A stretch of 64,000 nucleotides of DNA from Maea johnstoni. Its lineage: Eukaryota; Annelida; Polychaeta; Spionida; Magelonidae. Below, piece by piece: positions 49,032 through 57,609 of the stretch. Position numbers and translations under genes: made by a program. Location of the stretch: contig CAWWDR010000962.1 in the NCBI GenBank assembly GCA_963942565.1, positions 124,001-188,000 of the forward strand, in the 5' to 3' direction. Each line of letters begins with the position of its first letter. The first letter of the stretch is position 1. The notes beneath the pieces were generated by a model, which was given only the letters and a program-made list of their open reading frames with translations, made no database searches and was not told the DNA's origin.

Positions 49032-50285
49032 TTACACCTTAATTCCATTTTTCCAAATTGATGATGGTTTCAGTTTCCCCTGATTATAAAGAATATTCCT
49101 ATAGTCATCTGATGAAAAGAGAATAAAGTCTGCTTTCATATGTGGTTCAAGTATACCCCTATCATGCAGATTTAAGGCTTTAGCTGCTCTGCTTGTAATG
49201 GCTGCAAAGGTTTCAGCTGTAGATAATTTCTCAGCAGCACTCAACAGAGAAGCCTGTAATAATAAGTCGCCCATAGGCGCCGAACCGGGATTCCAATCTG
49301 TAGAAATGACCAGTGAAGCTCCCTTATCCAGCAATCTCCTTGCAGGAGGATAATTCATCCCAAGACCTAGAGAACAACCGGGAAGAGCTACTGCTGAAGT
49401 ATCAGAACCTGCTAGAAGATCTAAGTCATCTTCACCGATACTTTCCAGATGATCTGCACTCATAGCTCCATATTTAACTGCCAATCTACTGCTCCCGGGG
49501 GTGAACTGATCGGCATGAACAGTTATGTCAAATCCAGAATCCTTAAGAGAACTCAGGAAAAACTCGCCGTCTTCAAGATTGAAAGCACCTTCATCAATAA
49601 ATATATCCACTCTCTTTGAAAGCTTCTGATTTTTCACTTCAGAAAGGATTTCATCTAGAACGAATTGCAGATAATCCCGATGTGAACCTTTAAAATCAAA
49701 GGGCTTGATATGAGCTGATAATACTGTCGGAATCAGATCTATGGGAATTGCGCTATCAACATCATTTATAAGAGAGAGAACTTTTAATTCGCTTTCAAGG
49801 TTCAATCCATAACCGCTTTTTACTTCACAGCTAGTCACACCCTCATTCAAATGACGCATAGCTCTCTCAACTAATCCGTCTCGTAATTCTTCAACAGATG
49901 CCTGCCTGGTTCCCTTAACACTGACATTTATGCCCCCCCCGCCACGGGCAATATCAAGGTAGCTTTTCCCTGCGATTCTGGCAGAATAATCTGCCGCTCT
50001 CGATCCTCCCCAGCAAATATGAGTATGGACATCTATCAGCCCCGGCAGACAAACCGCAGGTTCATTTATTAAGTGGAATTCAGCGGATTCGTATTTTGTC
50101 CTCATCTCTTCAAAATCGCCCATATCGACAATTAGATCGGCTTCCATAATGATTGCGCCCTGTGAGATTATTTCAAGATCCGAATCTTTCAATTTGCCGG
50201 AAGATGCAAGACCTCTCATCGTCACAAGTTGAGAAATGGGACCTACCCCTTTCAAAGCAGGTCTTTCATCTTCTTTAGAAATCAT
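49032..50285 (-). CDS. hutI: Imidazolonepropionase
   Basis: Third step of histidine degradation: opens imidazolone propionate to N-formimino-glutamate. The amidohydrolase-fold protein has 417 residues, with metal-binding [20 protein letters not shown], the family motif [28 protein letters not shown] and [15 protein letters not shown]. It overlaps hutU by 4 bases and is the last gene of the hut group. No hutG, hutF or ftcD follows, so N-formimino-glutamate must be handled by genes elsewhere. Confidence 0.97.
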   Translation of the reverse strand: MISKEDERPALKGVGPISQLVTMRGLASSGKLKDSDLEIISQGAIIMEADLIVDMGDFEEMRTKYESAEFHLINEPAVCLPGLIDVHTHICWGGSRAADYSARIAGKSYLDIARGGGGINVSVKGTRQASVEELRDGLVERAMRHLNEGVTSCEVKSGYGLNLESELKVLSLINDVDSAIPIDLIPTVLSAHIKPFDFKGSHRDYLQFVLDEILSEVKNQKLSKRVDIFIDEGAFNLEDGEFFLSSLKDSGFDITVHADQFTPGSSRLAVKYGAMSADHLESIGEDDLDLLAGSDTSAVALPGCSLGLGMNYPPARRLLDKGASLVISTDWNPGSAPMGDLLLQASLLSAAEKLSTAETFAAITSRAAKALNLHDRGILEPHMKADFILFSSDDYRNILYNQGKLKPSSIWKNGIKV

Positions 50286-51952
50286 CTCTTAACGCCTTCT
50301 CTATCAGCAGTTTCCAAAGCGATATCATATCCGGCATCGGCATGTCTGAATATTCCCATAGCCGGATCATTATAGAGAACTCGTCTCAAGCATCTTTCTG
50401 CCCTTTCGGTTCCATCGGCAACGACAACCATTCCCGCATGCTGAGAGTATCCGATACCGACTCCTCCTCCATGGTGAAAAGAGATCCATGTAGCACCACC
50501 GCTGGCATTGGACATTAGATTTAACAAGGGCCAGTCCGAAACAGCATCTGTACCGTCTTTCATTCCTTCGGTTTCTCTATTGGGAGATGCAACAGACCCG
50601 CAGTCGAGGTGGTCTCGCCCTATAACTATGGGTCCCTTCACTTTGCCCGTTTTTACAAGATCATTAAAAATAAGACCTGCCTTTTCTCTTTCTCCTAAAC
50701 CGAGCCAGCAGATTCTGCTCGGCAGTCCCTGAAAAGCCACTCGTTCTTCTGCTTTATCCAGCCAATTCAATAAATGAGTATTGTCGGGAAAGGCTTCTCT
50801 TAAAGCATCATCTGTTGCTTTTATATCAGCAGGATCTCCTGAAAGGGCTACCCATCTGAAAGGCCCTTTCCCTTCACAAAATAAGGGTCTTATATAAGCG
50901 GGAACAAATCCCGGGAAATCAAAGGCATGACTCTCACCACCCTCTTTAGCAAATTCTCTCAGGTTATTACCATAATCAAAAGTACGACTTCCCTTTTTTT
51001 GCAGTTCCAACATAAAGCCAACATGACGGGCCATACTTTTTATAGACAATTCACGGTATTTTTTTGAATCACTGGATCTCAGCTTAATAGCTTCTTCAAG
51101 GCTAATCCCATTAGGGACGTATCCGTTAATTGGATCGTGAGCTGATGTCTGGTCAGTTAAAACATCCGGTGTAATGTCATCTTTAATCAGTCTTTCGAGG
51201 ACATCACCAATATCTCCCACAAGCCCGACTGAAATAGCATCACCTTTATCTTTTGCCTCTAATACCCATTTGATGGCCTCATCATAAGAATCAGTCATCA
51301 TATCGACATATCTGGTGGCCAGTCTTTTTTTAATTCTTTCAGGATCAACATCCACGCCGAGGCATGTGGCACCGGCCATGGTAGCAGCAAGAGGTTGAGC
51401 TCCACCCATGCCTCCCAAACCGCCAGTTACGAGCAGCTTATGACTGAGATCTCCATTGAAATATTTTTTCCCGCAGGCGGCAAAAGTTTCATATGTTCCC
51501 TGAAGGATTCCCTGAGTTCCAATATAGATCCAGCTTCCTGCAGTCATTTGACCATACATCATAAGACCTTCGTCTTTTAATTTATTGAAATGTTCCCAGT
51601 TAGCCCAATGAGGAACGAGGTTGCTATTTGCAATCAATACTCTCGGTGCTTCATTATGAGTTCTGACTACTCCCACTGCTTTTCCGGATTGTACAAGAAG
51701 ACTTTCATCATCTTCCAGTTCAAGAAGATGCTTTATGATTTTTCTGGCTTCATCAACATTACGTGCAGCCTGTCCCGTACCACCATAAACAACTAATTTT
51801 TCCGGTTCTTCGGCAACCTCTCTATCGAGGTTATTGAGAAACATTCTCAGGACAGCTTCTGTCTGCCAACTCTTAGCATGTAATTCTGTACCTCTGGGAG
51901 CCTTATACTCCGGGTGATTGGCATATGTATTAATAAAGTCCGAATAGTTCAT
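50282..51952 (-). CDS. hutU: Urocanate hydratase
   Basis: NAD-dependent second step of histidine degradation. The 556-residue length is standard. Motifs include [47 protein letters not shown] and the C-terminal [20 protein letters not shown]. The ATG has a GGAGG Shine-Dalgarno within the end of hutH, which it overlaps by 23 bases. This is unusually long for a gene overlap and fits translational coupling. Confidence 0.98.
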   Translation of the reverse strand: MNYSDFINTYANHPEYKAPRGTELHAKSWQTEAVLRMFLNNLDREVAEEPEKLVVYGGTGQAARNVDEARKIIKHLLELEDDESLLVQSGKAVGVVRTHNEAPRVLIANSNLVPHWANWEHFNKLKDEGLMMYGQMTAGSWIYIGTQGILQGTYETFAACGKKYFNGDLSHKLLVTGGLGGMGGAQPLAATMAGATCLGVDVDPERIKKRLATRYVDMMTDSYDEAIKWVLEAKDKGDAISVGLVGDIGDVLERLIKDDITPDVLTDQTSAHDPINGYVPNGISLEEAIKLRSSDSKKYRELSIKSMARHVGFMLELQKKGSRTFDYGNNLREFAKEGGESHAFDFPGFVPAYIRPLFCEGKGPFRWVALSGDPADIKATDDALREAFPDNTHLLNWLDKAEERVAFQGLPSRICWLGLGEREKAGLIFNDLVKTGKVKGPIVIGRDHLDCGSVASPNRETEGMKDGTDAVSDWPLLNLMSNASGGATWISFHHGGGVGIGYSQHAGMVVVADGTERAERCLRRVLYNDPAMGIFRHADAGYDIALETADREGVKR

Positions 51953-53498
51953 TTTTCCCTCCGTGAATATCTATTTTACAATCTATGGAAGCTTTCTCAG
52001 CGGCTTCAACAAGCTTTCCTTCAGCTATCATTTTTCTTGCTGCTTCAAGATCGTGAGCAAAGACTCGATCTACTTCAGCATGATCAATTATTTTCCGAAC
52101 AGCTGAATGACAGCTCTCCAGGATTGGTGCTGATTTCAATGGTCGTCTGAAATCAAAAGCCTGTGCTGCCGATACAAGTTCAACAGCTAATATTTTTTCA
52201 ACGTTCGTAATTACTTCGTTAACACGTCTTCCACTAATTGAACCCATGCTCACATGATCTTCCTGACCGAGAGATGTGGGAACGCTATCAGAACTTGGAG
52301 GGAAGCAAAGGCTTTTGTTTTCCGTCACCAAAGCTGCAGATGTATACTGTGGAATCATAAATCCTGAATTAATCCCCGTATTCTCCATAAGCAGTTTCGG
52401 AAGACCTTGAGTATTCCCTTCCAATAACAGGTATGTTCTTCTATCTGATATATTTCCAATCTCACTGGATGCCAGAGAATTATAATCCAAAGGCAGCGCC
52501 AGTGGTTGCCCATGAAAATTACCGCCGCTGATGGTATCTTTGGGACTCAAAACGATGGGATTATCTGTTACAGAATTCAATTCTACAGATAATTGCTCCT
52601 TTAAGTGCTTCCAGGCATTTCTCGAAGCGCCGTGAACCTGAGGCATACATCGGATGGAATAGGGATCCTGAACTCTTTCACAATCTTCATGAGATCTTAA
52701 GATTTCAGAACCTTTGAGCATAGTCTCAAGCTTATTGGCAACATATGTGGTTCCCTCATACGGTCTGATCTGATGCAATTCTGATTTAAAGGGTCTTGCC
52801 GAACCGAGGAGAGCTTCAAGAGACATTGCACCAACGATATCAGCTGTATCTAGAATATTTTTCATTCTTTCAAGAGCAACAACAGCATGAGCAGCAATGA
52901 ATTGCGTACCATTAATTAGTGCCAACCCCTCTTTAGGTCCCAGTTCTATGGGAGAAAGTGATTCGGTTTTAAATAATTGTGCACCTGTTATAATTTCACC
53001 CTTGTATTTTACTTTTCCTAATCCGATTAGAGGGAGAAACAAGTGTGCTAGAGGAGCGAGGTCCCCAGAGGCACCTACAGATCCCTGAGACGGTACCATT
53101 GGATAGGCTTTATTATTAATATGCCAATTAATTCTCTCCAGCGTTTCAAGTTTTATTCCTGAATACCCTTTGGATAAGGCATGCATTTTCAGAACGAGCA
53201 TTAGAGCCGAAATCTCTTCATCAATGTCATCCCCCATTCCAACGCTATGGCTCTTTAAAATATTGTACTGTAATGTCTTTGTATCCTCTTCGGAGATAAT
53301 CGTTGTACACAAAGGTCCAAATCCCGTATTAACTCCATAAACAATATCTTTATTGTCAACGATAGTTTGAACATCTTCACTGCATTTTAAAATTCTTGCT
53401 GCAGCACTTTCTGAAATAATTCCCTCTATATTGCCCCTGACAATATCTAATGCCAGACCTGGGCTTAAAGAATCTTCACCATAATGAAACTTCTTCAC
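51930..53498 (-). CDS. hutH: Histidine ammonia-lyase
   Basis: First step of histidine degradation: eliminates ammonia to give urocanate. The 522-residue protein carries the Ala-Ser-Gly triad that self-cyclises to the MIO cofactor ([16 protein letters not shown]), [10 protein letters not shown] near the N-terminus and the [14 protein letters not shown] motif. It overlaps marR by 4 bases. Confidence 0.98.
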   Translation of the reverse strand: MKKFHYGEDSLSPGLALDIVRGNIEGIISESAAARILKCSEDVQTIVDNKDIVYGVNTGFGPLCTTIISEEDTKTLQYNILKSHSVGMGDDIDEEISALMLVLKMHALSKGYSGIKLETLERINWHINNKAYPMVPSQGSVGASGDLAPLAHLFLPLIGLGKVKYKGEIITGAQLFKTESLSPIELGPKEGLALINGTQFIAAHAVVALERMKNILDTADIVGAMSLEALLGSARPFKSELHQIRPYEGTTYVANKLETMLKGSEILRSHEDCERVQDPYSIRCMPQVHGASRNAWKHLKEQLSVELNSVTDNPIVLSPKDTISGGNFHGQPLALPLDYNSLASSEIGNISDRRTYLLLEGNTQGLPKLLMENTGINSGFMIPQYTSAALVTENKSLCFPPSSDSVPTSLGQEDHVSMGSISGRRVNEVITNVEKILAVELVSAAQAFDFRRPLKSAPILESCHSAVRKIIDHAEVDRVFAHDLEAARKMIAEGKLVEAAEKASIDCKIDIHGGKNELFGLY

Positions 53499-53998
53499 AA
53501 AACAACCTCTTTATTATTTTTTAATTTATTGATTACAGAATCACCAAAACTGAATCTGTTTAATTTGCACTCTAACTGATTAAAACTGTCAACGACATGA
53601 AATCCCTCTTCTTCTTCGTTAAAGATTTCGAACATACTTTTTTCCAGAGTTTCCCAAATGGGAATTAATTGTTTGATAATAATCTCACCCTCTTGAGAAA
53701 AGCTGACAATTTTTCTTCTCTTATCATCTTTATCTGATGTAAGAATCAGATAGCCTTTCTTATTCAACAGAGAAACCAGTTGGCTGGCAGCTGGTTGGGA
53801 AACATTTAATTCTTCTGCCATTTCCGTAATAGACAAAGGACCTTTTTTATGGATAAGAAAAACCATTGGGAACCAGGCAGGTTCAAAATCGATTTGAAGC
53901 TTTTCATAGATTTTTCCCACTTCTGACAAAAATCTCTCACTCAAACGCTTCAATCTGGTTCCTAAAATTAAAATACCCGTATCTTCATAAAAGCCCAT
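53495..53998 (-). CDS. MarR-family regulator of the hut operon
   Basis: A 167-residue winged-helix regulator (PLSITEMAEELNVSQPAASQ, LVSLLNKKGYLILTSDKDDK, with the DxRR wing variant DDKRRKIV). As the first gene of marR-hutHUI, overlapping hutH by 4 bases, it most likely controls this operon and itself. A 14-bp palindrome just before its start is the likely operator. The inducer may be urocanate or histidine, by analogy with other hut regulators; nothing in the sequence shows this. Hut control by MarR is less usual than by HutC or HutP. Confidence 0.88.
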   Translation of the reverse strand: MGFYEDTGILILGTRLKRLSERFLSEVGKIYEKLQIDFEPAWFPMVFLIHKKGPLSITEMAEELNVSQPAASQLVSLLNKKGYLILTSDKDDKRRKIVSFSQEGEIIIKQLIPIWETLEKSMFEIFNEEEEGFHVVDSFNQLECKLNRFSFGDSVINKLKNNKEVVL

Positions 53999-54013
53999 AA
54001 AACCTCGCTATTG

Positions 54014-54027
54014 CATAAGTACTTATG
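54014..54027. promoter_or_regulatory. Palindromic operator before marR-hut
   Basis: CATAAGTACTTATG is a perfect 14-bp palindrome, 15 bases upstream of the marR ATG, overlapping the expected promoter/ribosome-binding region. Size and place fit a MarR-type autoregulatory site. Confidence 0.6.
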
Positions 54028-54075
54028 TATTTTACTTCCCCTATTATTGAAAGTAAAGAAAAAAATGAATATTAA

Positions 54076-54549
54076 TTATTCATAAAAACTATCGATTCCC
54101 GGATAGTTCATTTTTTTCACAGCTATTTTTTCAGGCAATGTGAAATATTGGACTATACCCTCACTACAGAGCTTATTGTCGCCATCAAAAAGAGAAACAG
54201 AAATATGAGCAATATTCTTCTTCATTTCTTTCAATGATGCCCTCAAAGTCAAATTCCCTTTATTTGTAGCAACTGTATTTTTATAGTTTACATTAAGATT
54301 TATAGTAAATCCTCCTGTTTTCAGCTTAACAAACACAACCCAACTGGCTATTTCATCAATTAGTGTGGCTTGAATACCACCATGAAGGATATAATCAAAT
54401 CCGGTAAAATTTTCATGAGGTTCCCAGATTGAAACAATTTCATCACCTTCTTCAAAAAATTCCATTTTTAATCCAAAGGGATTTGCAGGAGAACACCCGA
54501 AGCAACTGTATTCTCGATTACCAATAAACGGGTTAACTATTTTTTTCAT
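54076..54549 (-). CDS. PaaI-type hotdog-fold thioesterase
   Basis: A 157-residue acyl-CoA thioesterase-like protein with the hotdog helix ILHGGIQATLIDEIASWVVF and the beta sheet TINLNVNYKNTVATNKGNLT. The catalytic Asp/Glu is probably in IDEIAS. The N-terminus holds CFGCSPANPFGLKM, a CxxC-like extension seen in some 4HBT proteins. Substrate unknown. It is about 50 bp upstream of the MarR operator and probably has its own promoter. Confidence 0.9.
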   Translation of the reverse strand: MKKIVNPFIGNREYSCFGCSPANPFGLKMEFFEEGDEIVSIWEPHENFTGFDYILHGGIQATLIDEIASWVVFVKLKTGGFTINLNVNYKNTVATNKGNLTLRASLKEMKKNIAHISVSLFDGDNKLCSEGIVQYFTLPEKIAVKKMNYPGIDSFYE

Positions 54550-54614
54550 GTATAATCCTTGAGTTATTATGAGGTATTATTCAATTTAAATATATGTCAA
54601 CACGGCTTATAAAT

Positions 54615-54642
54615 AAAAAAAGCCGGAAATCCGGCTTTTTTT
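54615..54642. terminator. Terminator after the ArsR-type regulator operon
   Basis: An AGCCGG/CCGGCT stem with A and T runs on both sides, 25 bp beyond the small ORF. It should stop minus-strand transcripts before the thioesterase gene. Confidence 0.82.
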
Positions 54643-54666
54643 CAATTCATAGAAAAAGACCCCAGT

Positions 54667-54900
54667 TTATGAGACCTTTTTCATATGCTTGTGTTCAGTT
54701 TCCAAATGATAATGAGCCTGAAGAGAGTCTCCTAATGAAGAGAAAGCTTTCCCGAGGTTACCCAAAAGGTAGATGCTGATTTTTCCTGATTTCTGCTCGT
54801 CTCTCTCTTTATTTCTCATTCTTATATTTTCAACATCTCTAAGAATAGATTCATTTCTCATTTTTGCAATTTCCATTGTCTCATACCAATTATCAAACAT
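54667..54900 (-). CDS. Small 77-aa protein coupled to the ArsR-type regulator
   Basis: Unknown function. I start it at the ATG of MFDNWYETMEIAKMRNESIL (54900), with GGAGG upstream, inside the last codons of the regulator gene (8-base overlap). The first half is charged and helical (RDVENIRMRNKERDEQKSGK); the second half is a possible amphipathic helix (YLLGNLGKAFSSLGDSLQAH) followed by a His-rich tail (YHLETEHKHMKK). The tight coupling and the shared terminator suggest a real gene that works with the regulator. Confidence 0.65.
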   Translation of the reverse strand: MFDNWYETMEIAKMRNESILRDVENIRMRNKERDEQKSGKISIYLLGNLGKAFSSLGDSLQAHYHLETEHKHMKKVS

Positions 54901-56032
54901 CACTTCCTCCATTATTCTTTGAGTGACTATTATTATCTGAATCCAAATCCAGATATCCCGACAGAGATCCCATTGTGCTTTTTATTTTTTCTTTATTGAT
55001 TTTGTAATATTTACTACTATTTTCTCTTCTTTCAACAAGAAAGCCTGTTGCGCTTAATTGTTTTAAATGCCTGGATACTGCTGACTGACTAATATTTAGC
55101 AAGTTCATCAATTGTGTTGATGAATACTCCTTTCCTGTAGAACATGACTTTAAGATTTCAAGTCTGACACCATCATTAAGAGCACTGACATGTACCAAAA
55201 TATCTGCTTTACTGAGTTTAGGATGATTTTTACCAGAACCTTCTGGAATCAAAGAACCATAAAAAATCCATAATTCTTCAGATTCCATATGATATATTTT
55301 ACCTTTATACGGCCCTAAATGTGCTGATGGTACAAGATATATTTTTTTAGCCTTCTTTATTTTGTTTAGAAATAGATCCCAGTCGCAGTCCATAGACTCA
55401 CAACCGATAAATTTAACAGCTTCAGCTTTTGCCATTGTCTCTATACCGGCTTCTCTAAATGCATCAATAGATTCTTCTAATATGGATTTATTAAACATCC
55501 ATTCATCTTTCATATAGAGATCCCACATTTCAGTTAAATGAAATACGACCAAATCTTTCAATTTTACAGGATTCACGATATATTTATATGCTTCATGTTC
55601 AATTGATTCATCAATTTTTTCCTGTCCGAAAGTCTTAATTAAAAAGGTAAGATAGGATTTATCATCTTGTAATATAGTATCTTTAGAAATTTCATCATCG
55701 TTATTGGCTCTATACATTTCTAAATAAACTTTGAGAATCTGATCTCTTAATATTACAGGATCAACATCTCTTAAATATGTTAAGTAAGAGTCAAAACTTT
55801 CAATACTTCTGTTGGGAATAACAGCATAATACAATCCATTTAATACCAGATGATTTCGTTTCAACAATTCATCGCTCATAGATGTATATATATTCGATAT
55901 TCTGGAACTTAAACCTGATACATCAGAGCTGTTATCAAGCAAAAGCAAACTATACAGAGTATTGTGAACCTCTTCGAGAGCAACAGTAATATCAGAAGTT
56001 TTTGGTTTCATAAAATAATCTAATCCCGGCAT
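54893..56032 (-). CDS. ArsR-type regulator with a large N-terminal domain
   Basis: A 379-residue protein. The C-terminal 90 residues are a winged helix of ArsR type (VRLEILKSCSTGKEYSSTQL, MNLLNISQSAVSRHLKQLSA, then FLVERRENSSKYYKI). The N-terminal 280 residues are a helical domain unlike common ArsR sensors; its ligand is unknown, and I see no metal-binding cysteine pair there. The start I choose (ATG at 56030-56032) has GGGGG 5 bases upstream; an in-frame ATG 24 codons earlier would overrun the tandem array side and lacks a site. It is divergent from the glycosyltransferase gene. Confidence 0.83.
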   Translation of the reverse strand: MPGLDYFMKPKTSDITVALEEVHNTLYSLLLLDNSSDVSGLSSRISNIYTSMSDELLKRNHLVLNGLYYAVIPNRSIESFDSYLTYLRDVDPVILRDQILKVYLEMYRANNDDEISKDTILQDDKSYLTFLIKTFGQEKIDESIEHEAYKYIVNPVKLKDLVVFHLTEMWDLYMKDEWMFNKSILEESIDAFREAGIETMAKAEAVKFIGCESMDCDWDLFLNKIKKAKKIYLVPSAHLGPYKGKIYHMESEELWIFYGSLIPEGSGKNHPKLSKADILVHVSALNDGVRLEILKSCSTGKEYSSTQLMNLLNISQSAVSRHLKQLSATGFLVERRENSSKYYKINKEKIKSTMGSLSGYLDLDSDNNSHSKNNGGSDV

Positions 56033-56125
56033 TCTTACCCCCATTACCCGTTTATGCGGGTTATGTGTTTTTATCATAATAGTCGCGTTGTGGAATGTCA
56101 ACACTATTGTTATAAAAATCGTAAA

Positions 56126-56283
56126 TATTTTGTATATTTTGTATATTTTGTATATTTTGTATATTTTGTATATTTTGTATATTTTGTATATTTTGTATAT
56201 TTTGTATATTTTGTATATTTTGTATATTTTGTATATTTTGTATATTTTGTATATTTTGTATATTTTGTATATTTTGTATATTT
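56126..56283. repeat. 9-bp tandem array, 17 perfect copies of TATTTTGTA
   Basis: Positions 56126-56278 are seventeen identical TATTTTGTA units, and 56279-56283 is a partial copy (TATTT). The array fills the divergent promoter region between the ArsR-type regulator (start 56032) and the glycosyltransferase (start 56331). It makes spurious reading frames in both directions (QNI and YFV repeats), which I reject as genes. Confidence 0.97.
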
Positions 56284-56330
56284 GAGGTATTCATGGTATT
56301 ACTAGTTTAAAAATAAAATATGGAAGGCAA

Positions 56331-57596
56331 ATGACTATAAAATCAAAGCAATTGAAAATCGCTTATTTTACAGACACATTTTATCCACAGATTAATGGAA
56401 TCGTATCATCAGTAATCAATCTCACAACATCTCTTGCAGACAAAGGACACAAGATATTCATAGTGGCACCGGAAGTTGATAAGGATTTTGAAGAATTCAA
56501 ATATCCCGGTATAAGTGTCTTAAGAATAACTTCAATAAAAGCTTCATTTTATGAAGATTTCCGATGGACAAAAATAATGAGTTTAAGAACTTTTAAAATT
56601 TTGAAAGAATCTGAAATTGATATCATTCACTTTCAAACGCCTGTAGGACTAGGAATCATGGCCGTCAATATGTCCAAACTTTTAAATACCCCATTAGTAG
56701 GGACCTACCACACATTTATATCAGATCCAAGATATATAAAGCATTGGAAAATTTTTAAGCCTACATTGCTTATTCAAAACCTGTCATGGATATATACAAA
56801 TCAGTTTTACAATAGAACTGACTTAACAACTGCTCCGTCACAAAGCACCATATTAGAAATGATCGAAAACGGTTGTTCTGCTCAAAACATGAAAACAATA
56901 TCTAATGGAATCGATAGACAACAGTTTGATAGAACCAAAAGGGATATAGTAAAAAAACAATACAAGCTTACAGATAAAACCATTCTTTATGTCGGAAGAG
57001 TATCTCATGAAAAAAATATAGAAACACTATTAGAGGCTTTCATATATGCAGCAAAAAGAGATAATGATATTAAATTGATGATCGTAGGTGATGGTCCGCA
57101 AATGGAAACTATAAAAAGTTTGTCATCATCAAGCTCATTTTATGATCGAATTATAATTACCGGATCTATCGAACATAGGGAATTAGTAAAAAGCAGTATC
57201 TATAATGCATGTGAAATATTTGCATCAGCCTCTGAGACAGAGAATCAACCTATGACCATCCTTGAAGCACAGATCAATGGATGCATCTGCATTGGAGTCA
57301 ATGCCAGAGGAGTCCCCGGTATGATAAGAGATGGAATTAGCGGTAGAATCGTTGAAAAGGGAGATTCTCGAGCTATGGGAGAGGCATTTATAGAGATTCT
57401 CAATGATAACGTAAAATTGGATTCAATGAAAAAAGCCACTCTGCTGGAAGTAGAGAATCATCTTTTAACACATGTAGTTGATCGATGGGAATCAGAGTAT
57501 TATGAATTAATTTCTAAATTTACAGGTAGAACTCTTAGAGATAAGCTATTTTACCCCTTAAAAAAACTAGAAAGCAACCTCACCAATAAACAATGA
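56331..57596 (+). CDS. GT4-family glycosyltransferase
   Basis: Nucleotide-sugar-dependent glycosyltransferase of GT-B fold, 421 residues. The N-terminal half begins IAYFTDTFYPQINGIVSSVI, the form typical of 1,2-diacylglycerol or phosphatidylinositol glycosyltransferases, with IIHFQTPVGLGIMAVN. The C-terminal half has ILYVGRVSHEKNIETLLEAF and FASASETENQPMTILEAQ (the EX7E-type motif). A membrane-lipid glycosylation role is likely. Its promoter lies on the far side of the 9-bp array or within it, so repeat number could influence expression. Confidence 0.9.
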   Translation: MTIKSKQLKIAYFTDTFYPQINGIVSSVINLTTSLADKGHKIFIVAPEVDKDFEEFKYPGISVLRITSIKASFYEDFRWTKIMSLRTFKILKESEIDIIHFQTPVGLGIMAVNMSKLLNTPLVGTYHTFISDPRYIKHWKIFKPTLLIQNLSWIYTNQFYNRTDLTTAPSQSTILEMIENGCSAQNMKTISNGIDRQQFDRTKRDIVKKQYKLTDKTILYVGRVSHEKNIETLLEAFIYAAKRDNDIKLMIVGDGPQMETIKSLSSSSSFYDRIIITGSIEHRELVKSSIYNACEIFASASETENQPMTILEAQINGCICIGVNARGVPGMIRDGISGRIVEKGDSRAMGEAFIEILNDNVKLDSMKKATLLEVENHLLTHVVDRWESEYYELISKFTGRTLRDKLFYPLKKLESNLTNKQ

Positions 57597-57602
57597 GGTT
57601 GC
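57574..57602. terminator. Inverted repeat at the end of the glycosyltransferase gene
   Basis: Perfect 9-bp stem GCAACCTCA / TGAGGTTGC with an 11-base loop, overlapping the last codons and lying 8 bp from the stop of the convergent gene. There is no T run, so termination is likely but not certain. Confidence 0.5.
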
Positions 57603-57609
57603 CTATACA

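Noticed and set aside
56126-56283. CRISPR array
   Set aside because: There are no spacers: the 9-bp units are directly adjacent and no cas genes are present.
56054-56305. Reading frames through the 9-bp array (YFV, YIL and QNI repeat peptides)
   Set aside because: They are produced by a 9-bp unit being a multiple of three. They have no ribosome-binding site and no non-repeat sequence, and they occur in several frames on both strands.
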